The position numbers were made by a program, and so were the translations under genes. Below, one piece after another: positions 44,887-54,044 of a stretch of DNA of 64,000 bases. Positions within the stretch are counted from its first letter, which is position 1, and every line of letters begins with the position of its first letter. The notes beneath the pieces are model-generated. The model had not been told where the DNA came from. It searched no databases and worked only from the letters and a program-made list of their open reading frames with translations. This stretch comes from Volutella citrinella. Taxonomy: Eukaryota > Ascomycota > Sordariomycetes > Hypocreales > Nectriaceae. The DNA is taken from NCBI GenBank assembly GCA_034401135.1, contig JAWZSP010000007.1, positions 2,046,001 to 2,110,000 of the forward strand, written 5' to 3'.

Positions 44887-46752
44887 CTAGTCGTTGAAAT
44901 CCTTCACAAGTGCCCAGCACTTGCGCATGCCTGTGCCCATCGATTCCTGGTCAACCTCAACATCGGACGCCCACTTGAAGCGCCCATTGTCGACTGAAAC
45001 AGCCGCGGATGCATCCTCTGCATCCAAGGTAAAGATGTGGACATGCATAGTCAGCTTTATGTGCGAAAAGAGCCACGGGACGCTCCCGAGCTCGCCCCGA
45101 TGCCGCAACTGCTTGTCTGTGGCCGCGGGCTGGCCGACGGTATCTGACGCGAAGGATGTCGCCCTCGCTTTTCGTTGCTTGGCGGTGCCAGACTCGTCCC
45201 CGTCCTGCAGAATGTAGCTAGGGAACTCCCATAGCCCAGCAAGAAGTCCCTTTTCGGGGCGCTTCTGGATCAGATAGCGGCCGTCGCCGCGGCGGATAGC
45301 GCAAACGAGTGTCTCCTCGACCCGGACAGCTTTCTTGACGACCTTGAGAGGGAACTTGCGGGCATGATCGACAATGATCTCAAGGTCACGGCCACTTGGG
45401 AGGTCCGTCTGCTTCGGCGACGCCTTCTTCTCTTCGGAGCCTTTGAAAGCAAACGCCCACAACTTTGTCTGCTTCCCCTTTTCAGTAGATGGCTTGGAAG
45501 GCTTAGCAGCTTTGGATACTTGGACGTCGTCGTCCTCGGCCTGCTCCATGGGTTCGCAGAGATGGCAAAAGTCCTCAATATCGGGTAGTTCTGCTGTGGT
45601 GCTGCCGCCACTCTTGGCCGCGGAGACACCGGCCAGAGCCTTGCCCTCGCCGTATGCTCGACATGAGGAGCGAATGGGACATTGGTCGCAATTGGGCTTG
45701 GGCGTGCAAATAGTGCTTCCCAACTCCATGAGCGCTTGTCCCCATCTCCCAGGGCGGTCGCTTCTCTCCACGTCCTCTGGTGTCGCATCACAACCTGGAC
45801 CATCATCCGCTACGGCATTTGCGAGGGCGTCGGCGGCTGCCCACAGCGTGTCGATGATTGTCTTGTCAGTCTTCACATTCCCCAACAGACCGAGTTGCCT
45901 GCTCAGAACCCTCAAGACGTTCCCATCGACCATCGGCACCGCTCTTCCGAATACGATTGCTGATATGGCGCCTGCAGTATATCGGCCAACGCCTGGCACC
46001 TTCGACTCAAGCTCCTCGACTCTTGACGGCAGCAGGCCCTTCATGTCTGCATCCCCAACCACCAGCATGGCGGCCTCGTGGATGCGCGTCGCCCGGCTGT
46101 AGTATCCAAGCCCGCGCCAGGCACTGAGCACATCATCCGCACTGGCCGCGGCAAGGTCGTGTATGGTTGGCCATTTCGCCATCCAGCGGTTCCAGTAATC
46201 GATGACAACGGCAACCCTGGTCTGCTGCAACATGATCTCGCTGATCCAGACTTCGTATGCGCGACGCTCCAGGAGCTCGCGCAGCTCTGCTGCGCCATGG
46301 TCCTGCGGGTTGACCCAAGCCTTCCGCCATGGCATGCTGCGCTTGGTGCTCACGCTGTCGAACCAGGTGAGCAGAGCAGCGCGAGACTGGGCATCGTGGA
46401 GCAGAATTGGACGGTGGTAGTCCAGGTCATGTCTCCGAGCAGCCGTCGAACAAAACTCTCGGGCAACGGCCGCTCCAGGGGAGCCGAAGAGGCGCTGGTG
46501 CAGTTGGGCTGTAGCTGCGCGGTTCCTCGCCGGCGTTGCTTTCTGTCGTTTGGGTGCAGGCTCATCAGTATCAGAGCTGTCGTTTCCGTTGCTTTGCGCG
46601 CCGCTGGGCCTCACAGCGCGACGCTTGCTAGCGCCGGACGAGCTTGATGCAGAATTCGCAGGTTCCGTTTTCAACTTCTTTGGAATATTCTTCGTCACCG
46701 TGGATGTGCCGGACCTTGTTATCCGGGCTTTGGAGGCGGCCATGATGCTCAT
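44887..46752 (-). CDS. A/G-specific adenine DNA glycosylase (MutY homologue)
   Basis: Base-excision repair glycosylase that removes adenine opposite 8-oxoguanine. A single exon encodes 621 aa (ATG 46752, or 46743). The N-terminal 85 residues are basic and disordered, with nuclear-signal-like KRRAVRPS and PKRQKATP. The core begins WFDSVSTKRSMPWRKAW. Catalytic Glu172 sits in SEIMLQQTRV, the helix-hairpin-helix in KVPGVGRYTAGAISAIVFG, and Asp276 in VPMVDGNVLRV. The iron-sulfur loop uses Cys349, Cys355, Cys358 and Cys364 (CTPKPNCDQCPIRSSC). A C-terminal NUDIX-like domain recognises 8-oxoG (GDGRYLIQKRPEKGLLAGLW, EFPSYIL). The first Cys spacing is x5 instead of the x6 of bacterial and human MutY. 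Confidence 0.96.
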   Translation of the reverse strand: MSIMAASKARITRSGTSTVTKNIPKKLKTEPANSASSSSGASKRRAVRPSGAQSNGNDSSDTDEPAPKRQKATPARNRAATAQLHQRLFGSPGAAVAREFCSTAARRHDLDYHRPILLHDAQSRAALLTWFDSVSTKRSMPWRKAWVNPQDHGAAELRELLERRAYEVWISEIMLQQTRVAVVIDYWNRWMAKWPTIHDLAAASADDVLSAWRGLGYYSRATRIHEAAMLVVGDADMKGLLPSRVEELESKVPGVGRYTAGAISAIVFGRAVPMVDGNVLRVLSRQLGLLGNVKTDKTIIDTLWAAADALANAVADDGPGCDATPEDVERSDRPGRWGQALMELGSTICTPKPNCDQCPIRSSCRAYGEGKALAGVSAAKSGGSTTAELPDIEDFCHLCEPMEQAEDDDVQVSKAAKPSKPSTEKGKQTKLWAFAFKGSEEKKASPKQTDLPSGRDLEIIVDHARKFPLKVVKKAVRVEETLVCAIRRGDGRYLIQKRPEKGLLAGLWEFPSYILQDGDESGTAKQRKARATSFASDTVGQPAATDKQLRHRGELGSVPWLFSHIKLTMHVHIFTLDAEDASAAVSVDNGRFKWASDVEVDQESMGTGMRKCWALVKDFND

Positions 46753-49442
46753 ATCAGGCCTTCGCGTGGCCTCCAGTCTTGGCCTTTTCAGGCTTGAATT
46801 CGGGCCCCGTATAAGGTTTTCTGGGATAGTATACTGGAGTAATGCTCAATTTGGGCGAAGCAGGAAAGTAGTAGCGAGCTGGGGTCCGACGTCTTCAGGT
46901 AGGGTTCCTGTTGATCCCGTAACGCGCTTGGGTGCCGTGTCGCGTCGCCATCGCGCCTCTATCAATTAATGATGGCGCCTGGCCGCCAGGCTACTAACAG
47001 AAAGGGGTGGGGCGATTCCACCACTGACTGAGACACCCGGCGGATCGAATCCACGAGTTGCTTTCAGCTACAGCTCCTCGAGCTCCTTCCACACCACGGT
47101 GAGTGGTATGTCACCCCGATCGGCAAGCAGCCTGCTCATCAGCGATGCCGTCTGCAGATGCAAGGTACATACTCAAGTGCGGATGGCAATGCCCTCGGCA
47201 GAATGCAGTTGTGCGGATACGATACCAAGAATTGCGGATTGCCATGGGGCCACCCATTTCCTCATCAGCCCAGATCGCGTCAGCAACCGGGGCTCCAACT
47301 TTTCATGACTTCGCTTAATTGCCCCGCGAAGGATGGATCATCTCATTGCTGGCCTCGTAGAAGTCGATGGAGATTCATCGACTCCCCTGCACTGGGACTA
47401 CATCGCAGGCCACAGGTACAATAGCAGCGTCCTAGTCGCCGCTGAGGAAGCCTCCATTGAGATGCAACTTGCGAGGCGCCCTAATTAAGTCATCCTGACC
47501 CGGGCCTCGGCGCTAGTGGGGCCAGCAGTAGGTATTCACCACCCATGGCCGGTCGGTGTAACTTGCTTGCCTGGTTGTCTCTCCTGGACGTGGATCTTGG
47601 ATTCCGCTTCCCCGGACAATTTGGCCCAAAACTGCCAAGTCTCCCAGTGTTCTTGTGTCGGAAAAGCCACATCAATCTTTGTCATGCGACGGCCCCAATG
47701 GCATTCCGACAAACCGTCGAGGAGAAATTGCTCAAATTGCTTGTTCCACCGCCACTACTACGTTCAGAGTGTCTCATGCTGCTAAGCAGTCAAGGTAGTG
47801 TTTGTGCTCGGGCTGTCACATGGAATGGTATCAAATGTCCGTCATGTCCAATACGGGGACGGGGCCCAGCCAACACCGGGAGCCCGGCCACTTCCTTTCG
47901 TCTTGCTTGGCTGCCAGCTGTTGCAGGCCATTATATCATTAGCGCATGCACCAACAACGCAGCGCTAGCACAACATGGAGAGAGTCACGCTGCAATACGC
48001 GCACTCACGGGACAGACATGGCGCATAATAGGCTTTTTAGGCACCGAGGAAAAGACCGTTTCATCGGCGGTGGCTGTCTTTGGCCGTGACCTTTCTAGAA
48101 TCCTTTCCCCCAGACCTACGATGGGCCTGGCGATCTCTCCCGCAGACCCAAGGCGGGGGGGCGGATTCGGGTATCCTATTTGCCCATGCTACCAAGTTAG
48201 ATGAAGTCTCTCTGCCGCACCTGTAAGGACACGACGCCCAGCACCATCTTGACCCCGAACCAGCGGTGGCTGCCTCTTACCCCAGATTTTAGCCGTTGCC
48301 CCGGCCTGGGGAGACGCAAGACGTACGGCGTAGCGAGGGAGGGAAACCCTGGGAGGAGCATGAGTGGGATAGCCGCTTGCACGGACAGAGGGCGCCTTGA
48401 GCTGTGGGATGCAGGGCCCTGCTCGGACCATGAAGATCAGCCTCGATCGCTGGGAGCGTGATCTCGCCTGCCTGAGCATCATGAATTCGACCAAGATCAC
48501 CGCTCCGCCACCAAGCGCCACGCCTCTGGGAGACGGGGAGCGCCCGTCACGTAGCCTGTTTTTCCCGTCGGCATTTTTGTCTTGGCCTTGATGGAACGAC
48601 GTTCCCGGCTCCACGGCTGTCGCCTTAGGCCTCATGCATTGCACAGCATACTTTCATCCATTTTTTGGCAACGGTCGGCACCGGCATGCCCCGGGACCAT
48701 CGTTCGCTGGAGTTGCAGCTGTCGCCAGTGGATGGGTTCTTGGTAGACCCCCCTGCACCCTACCACTAGGTCCCTGGGCACCTATCATTATGCCGGGCGC
48801 AAGCGTGACGGCCAGATACGGCCTACCCCGTACCTTGTGACGCCCATCCCCCCCGCCCTTTACCGCCCCTACACCACCCCAAGCTCGCCCCCAAGCCCCC
48901 CAGCGGGCCCCCGGACTGCCCCAAAAAGTCTCTTCACCAGCGACTGGACCTTCACTGCAACCCCACAAGTGTCGTCCGGTCCACTTGGCTGGACAAGGAT
49001 TGCCCATGACCCTCCAAGGTCACGATGTGCTGCAGAGATGGACCGAACCATGACGCCCCTAGACCAAGGCAGCCCGTTTCCGACCTGGACTCATTCTTCT
49101 CAACATCCCTCGGCAAGCGACAGCAACGACAAGAACGACACCGGCTGTCCCTGACACAACACAACCTCTGCACCGCCCACCGCCAGCACGATCCTCGACC
49201 GTTACACAGCCGTTACCCTCCCATTAACTCGCGCCCGCTTCTGTGGCTTGGCTGTTCGCCCAGTTGCTTGGGATCGACAATCCCCGCGCGAGCGCCATCC
49301 CATCATCCGACTCCACTCCCAAGACTCCGGTTTGCCACAGCACCGGCTGTCTCATGAGGCTGTCTCAACGTCTTAACGTCCGATTATGAATGACTGAGCT
49401 CCGCGCGCGCCTCCTCATGGATTAACGACCCATTTCGAATGA
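46753..49442. other. Intergenic region, no gene seen
   Basis: About 2.7 kb between divergent MutY and Zn2Cys6 genes. A 219-codon plus frame at 47545-48204 and a 151-codon minus frame at 48189-48644 show no motif and look accidental. No tRNA or transposon sequence was recognised. Confidence 0.45.
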
Positions 49443-49480
49443 ATGATTGAATGCCTCGTCGACGTTTGCCGATCCAGTGA
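49443..49480 (+). promoter_or_regulatory. Two upstream start codons before the microexon Zn2Cys6 gene
   Basis: ATG at 49443 opens a 61-codon frame that overlaps the main ATG (49492) out of frame. ATG at 49451 opens a nine-codon uORF ending TGA at 49480. Either would lower main-frame translation if it lies in the mRNA. Confidence 0.4.
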
Positions 49481-49491
49481 ACTAAACCACC

Positions 49492-51757
49492 ATGCTACTC
49501 TACACCAGACTCGCCCCTGCAAAGGTGCCCAAGAAACGCTCCCGCGCAGGTACGTTGCCCCCAAGCTTGCGACCCTATGGAGATGGACGCCGGCTCTGAC
49601 CCGTGGCGTTTTTGGTCCTGCTTTATAGGATGCGCATATTGGTAAGTAAAAGCCTACTCACTTTGTTTGCGCCACTGGAGCTTTTCATGCTGATTTTGCT
49701 TGCCCATTACAGTAAGGAAAAGGTATTCTACACCACAACAGGGTCGTCTCCTGCAACCTAGGTCTAATGCGCACCGGCACAGAAGAAGAAATGCGACGAA
49801 ATCCGCCCTCGGTGCGCCCGTTGCGAAGAGCGCGGCGGGGATTGCATCTACGAGCCCGTCCGCCCACGCCAGAGACGCAAGCGTGAGGGCACCGCGCCCC
49901 TCTCCATGGACGCCCACTCCTCATCCTCCGGTTCAGATCGAGCATTACACGTCCACGATGAAGTTCTTCCCGTCCATTCGTGGAACCATGAGTCTGCAGA
50001 TGAGTTTGCCTTTTCGCAGATGTCTCCTGTGGCCGAGAATGGAGTAAAGACAGCCTACGCCCCGATCAAGCCATCCATAGCCAGCCCCATTGACGGCCTT
50101 CTCGCCTGGAGCCCGGAAGATCTCCCCGTCATGTCGCCGATTGACTCGGTTGAGTTTCGACTGCCTCATATGCCAGAGCCGACCTTTGCTACGGTGCCCG
50201 ACGAGGCCGACGACCACGATGATGAGGTTGAGGAGGTGATTCGGCATGATGTCGGTTCCATCGCGAGCCACACCCACACCACGCACAGCCCGTCCCTTGC
50301 CCTCATCGCCCCTGTGCAAGTCCCTTCTCCCCGATTCGAATTCTGCTCACCTGTATTCTCCGAATTTTCCGAACGCTCCAACCGCCGAGCACTGGTGGAC
50401 CACTTCTGCAACGTGCTGTCCCATCTGATCGTTTTCCGCGAGGAGAGGGGCAATCCCTTCCAGCAGCTCGTCCTACCATTATGCCACAACAGTTCCTCTG
50501 TCCAGAATGCTGTCTTCGCATTGGCAAGCGCACATTTAGAGTACCGAGGCGTTGAGAATTCGGAGAAGAGCATCTACTTTCATAATAAGTCCATCCAAGG
50601 GCTAGCCCAACTCATTCGGCAAGGAGGGAGTGCAAATAGGAACGAGCTTTTGGCTGCCATCATGCTACTGGTGTATTATGAAGTGGTAGGTTCACAGTCT
50701 CCCTCTCTTTTATTTGTTAGTTAAGCGAAGCAAACCTGACAATGCCACAGTTGGTTCAGAAGGGGCGATCAAACATCGTTGATGGCCACTTGAAAGGAGC
50801 GCTGACAATCATGGACAACCACGAAACAGCCGAAGATCCAACGGGCGTCTTCCTGGAGCGGGTGAGTTCTTGTATCTGCCAACTTCACAGCTACCCAGTG
50901 TTTTAACGAAATCCCACGCACAGGCTTTCCGATTCTACGATGTCATCGCTGCCCTCTCCTTCGGCACTGCGCCCCTTTCGACCGCTCCTGGCACGAGCTA
51001 CCTCACGCCCTTCCCTCCCCTCGACTCTAGCGGTGCTTCATCGCCCCTCGGCAGTGTCGACACCCTTCTCGGTATGGCTACTTCCCTTTGGCCAATCATC
51101 CATCGGCTTTCCAACCTCCTTGCCCTCAAGGACCAACTGGATGCTGCCGTCGCACAGGCCGAGACGTCAAAGGTGGCCGTCCTGCGGACCGAGTTCGAAA
51201 TCACAGCGTCCGCCATCGAGACTGCTCTGAAGGGGTGGCAGCCCATCACTCCACCGGACTCTGTTCTTTCGCAAGACCTAGATAGCCTCTCCACGGAGCA
51301 GGTTGTGGAGAGGGGACGCCTCCAGAGCATCCTCAACAACGCCCTGGCATATCGCCACTCGGCATTTGTCTACCTCTACCGTACCATCCATAGCTACCCG
51401 CGAAGCCACCACCTTGTGCAGCGTCACACTCATCTCAGCTTGACGCACTGCGTCGCGACAGTTAGCAACGCCGGTCCCATGGGCGCCCTGCTATGGCCGC
51501 TTTTCGTCGCCGCTTGCGAGGCAACCACTCTCAGCGACCGGGAGTTCGCCAGCCAAGCATTCGTAGCGCTCGAGCGCCGACAAGGAATGACCAACATTGA
51601 GCGGGCTTGGCAGATCGTGCAGGAGGTGTGGAGGCGGGCAGACCACGCGGACATGATACAACAGCAAGAGGAAGCCATGATGATGGGTGTCAGAAGCGGG
51701 GGAGATTTGTGGAGGAGGGTCAGCGCCGACATGGGCATGACAATCGTGTTTGGGTAA
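49492..51757 (+). CDS. Zn2Cys6 fungal transcription factor built with microexons
   Basis: Nuclear Gal4-type regulator; target genes unknown. Six exons (49492-49549, 49629-49641, 49713-49722, 49783-50685, 50751-50861, 50924-51757) give 642 aa. Exons 2 and 3 are 13 and 10 nt and encode the first part of the zinc cluster. The spliced cluster reads [20 protein letters not shown] then CEERGGDC, a perfect Cx2Cx6Cx6Cx2Cx6C, followed by a basic linker RPRQRRKR. The middle is disordered and acidic. The C-terminal part from about residue 190 resembles the fungal-specific activation domain of the PF11951 type ([47 protein letters not shown]). All five introns are GT-AG, 60-79 nt. The start ATG 49492 lies just after two upstream ATGs. 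Confidence 0.88.
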
Positions 51758-52542
51758 ACGGCCCGGTGGTTACGTCCTCCACACCCCCGGGACCAACTGG
51801 AGTTTAGGAGAATCTGAAAGTGTCAAGTGAGACAAAATGGGTGGCATTAGCGGTTGATTATGGGACTGGGAGCAGATCGTTTTGACCGACCTCGGGGGAT
51901 TTGGTTGAGATTTATGAGGGTTGTTTGTTGATCTGACCCTCGCTACATGGGCAGACATGATACCACAGGGATTCGACGATACGGCTCACGGGCCTGCCTG
52001 GCTGCTAGTGTGAGGAAAGGGAAAAAAAAAACTCAGCGAGGTTGTGATGGCGACACCGGCGAATTGTTGGGTTTGCTGTAGATTACTCATGAGCATAATC
52101 TCTCATTCAGAAAGCGGCTCTTGACTGGCGGGTTGGCGTCGAAAGAATCGAATAGTAATTAAATTACGTTGGCCTTGATCCGGTGCTACCTGATGGGAAG
52201 CAGGGTTGAGCAGCACTTTTCTAAAACGGGGCTCTTCTCCCTAGGCTCTCTTTCATATGCCATGCTCAAGCTATAAGACTGATATTCAGGACAGGAAGGA
52301 AAGGGAAATGTCGTGATCCCCCGAGACTGAGACTTGGGAATCGTTTGGTTATCCCGAGTTCCCCCTGCCACGTGGGAGCCGTATTTGTCTGGCCGCTTGA
52401 TCCAAAGCTGTATGCCCAGCTTGCGATCGCAAAAGCTACCTAACTTACTACGTAGGTATCCTGCGGAGTATCCGCAAGAATGCTCTATTAGGTGCTTCAA
52501 CTGCTATTCAGTGTTGCTACGAGCAGATATACAGATTCGTTT
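51758..52542. other. Intergenic region, no gene seen
   Basis: 3' flank of the Zn2Cys6 gene, then AT-richer DNA leading to a short tandem repeat. It includes a ten-A run at 52022-52031. Confidence 0.5.
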
Positions 52543-52606
52543 AGGTGCAGATTAGGCAAGTGCAGAATGAGTCAAGTGCAGTATTAGGCAAGCACAGTAT
52601 TAGATT
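52543..52606. repeat. Degenerate 16-bp tandem repeat
   Basis: Four consecutive imperfect copies of a 16-bp unit: AGGTGCAGATTAGGCA, AGTGCAGAATGAGTCA, AGTGCAGTATTAGGCA and AGCACAGTATTAGATT. It lies next to the decayed 3' end of the unknown minus-strand gene. Confidence 0.8.
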
Positions 52607-52667
52607 TGGTTTATTCTAATACCTAATATGAAATGTAGAGGACCCTCAATAGGGTCAGTGGAGCAAG

Positions 52668-52898
52668 TCACGAAAGCAGCTTCGGAAAAGCTGTCGGAAC
52701 GGCTGGTGCCTTGCTTGCGGGTCGGTTCACGGCGAGTGCCAGCCGAGCATCGGCAGACTCGCCGACTTTTTGCGGCATCGTGACCTGGAAGGGGGCCAGT
52801 GTCTCATTGCGATAGCCCACTTTGGCTGGACCCTTAGCGTTTCACCGCCAGGGCGCACCATTCCAGTTGGCTCGATTGAACAACCTAGTGTCGGCTTT
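52668..52898 (-). pseudogene. Probable detached C-terminal coding remnant
   Basis: In frame with the gene just upstream on the minus strand, reading continues past its TAG (52899-52901) for 77 codons to TGA at 52668-52670, with one internal TGA at 52842-52844. The translation looks coding (GYRNETLAPFQVTMPQKVGE, SADARLALAVNRP). Both stops are one C-to-T step from sense codons (CAG, CGA). It may be the lost end of that protein. Confidence 0.35.
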
Positions 52899-54044
52899 CT
52901 ATGTCCTGGACAGTCTGCAGTTAGGATTCGTGCAAAATTTCGCGACAAGCACCCCGCCAGCGACTCCTTGTAGCAATGGCCATGCCTTGTTCAAAGACAC
53001 TGTCTGAAAGTCGGGTAATTTGAGCCCATGTCGTAAAGAATCGCTCAGATGGAATGACTCTTTGGAGAATATTGGTGAATATGACCAATTGACGCTCCGC
53101 GGATGGTGGACGTTCAAGTAAGCCATTATTAGTGCCTCAGTAAAAACTGGTAACCACCGCTCGTAGTCTTGACCCTGTTCTGGTACCAATGATGACTTGT
53201 TCGGGTTGGTCCACATTGCTACTAGACGAAAGTTCGGGACAGTGTCTGGTCGACCAGCAATTTCGTAATGTCGCCCACTATGTTGCTGATCGACCGGCCG
53301 AGCACATTTATTCAGGTGCTCGCGGATGCGCTGTTGCCCACCCTGGCGGTTGAAACTGGATCGGACATAGACGTATGCCTCCATGGAATCAATGTCAACG
53401 CCAGGCTTTACGATCCTTTGAGGTTTCTTGATCGAGCCCTTGACCTCATGGTGTATATTGTCCTCCCCGACGACGACAAGTATATTGACATACGTAATTC
53501 GATGCAAGCACCCCTCAGAGACTTCTAAGAGCTCGAAGAAGTCATGAAAGCGAATGCCCTCTATCTTGCCCAGGATCTTCTGGGATAGATGAGGGATATG
53601 TGTGATGATATGCGTTGCGATCTCCCTGGTATCGCCTTGGCGTAATAATACCATGAAGCTGCTAGCTATGGCAGCTTGTGAGAATTCTTCGGACAGTGAC
53701 CACTTGCATAATGTGCCGATCATAGTCGTAATGTTTGTCCGGAAATGGAGCATGTCTTCGTCCAGTTCGTCGACTGGATGTTTAGAGTTGAATATCTTGA
53801 TCCACTCTTCTGCTTCTCTGGACGCGATGCCGCGGGCTGGCCTTTGGCTTCTGGGCTTATGAATTGCTCGTTTTTTCCCTTTCATAGCGGGAATCAGGTC
53901 CATCTCGTCCGCTAAGGAAATTGATTCGTCTGAATCAGAGTTGGTATCGCCATCCGACTCTTCTTCAAATGGAATGTATTCGTCATTGAAAATAAAATAT
54001 TCGTCAGGTGGGGGAGTCGCTTCTTCTCTAAGAGAAGCTGGCAT
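52899..54044 (-). CDS. Unknown fungal protein, possible GIY-YIG-like segment, probably truncated
   Basis: I do not recognise this 381-aa single-exon frame with certainty. The N terminus is acidic (FEEESDGDTNSDSDESISL), then basic (MKGKKRAIHKPRSQRPARG), then a helical region (AEEWIKIFNSKHPVDELDED). The segment YVNILVVVGEDNIHH... to AYVYVRSSFNRQGGQQRIRE-HLNK faintly resembles a GIY-YIG nuclease core, and a CTNPNC pair near the end suggests a zinc knuckle cut short by the stop. The gene is AT-richer than its neighbours and flanked by short tandem repeats, which fits an accessory or transferred sequence. An intact homologue should be longer at the C terminus. Confidence 0.55.
   Translation of the reverse strand: MPASLREEATPPPDEYFIFNDEYIPFEEESDGDTNSDSDESISLADEMDLIPAMKGKKRAIHKPRSQRPARGIASREAEEWIKIFNSKHPVDELDEDMLHFRTNITTMIGTLCKWSLSEEFSQAAIASSFMVLLRQGDTREIATHIITHIPHLSQKILGKIEGIRFHDFFELLEVSEGCLHRITYVNILVVVGEDNIHHEVKGSIKKPQRIVKPGVDIDSMEAYVYVRSSFNRQGGQQRIREHLNKCARPVDQQHSGRHYEIAGRPDTVPNFRLVAMWTNPNKSSLVPEQGQDYERWLPVFTEALIMAYLNVHHPRSVNWSYSPIFSKESFHLSDSLRHGLKLPDFQTVSLNKAWPLLQGVAGGVLVAKFCTNPNCRLSRT

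Noticed and set aside
47545..48204. 219-codon plus-strand open frame
   Set aside because: No domain or recognisable motif; not needed by any gene model.
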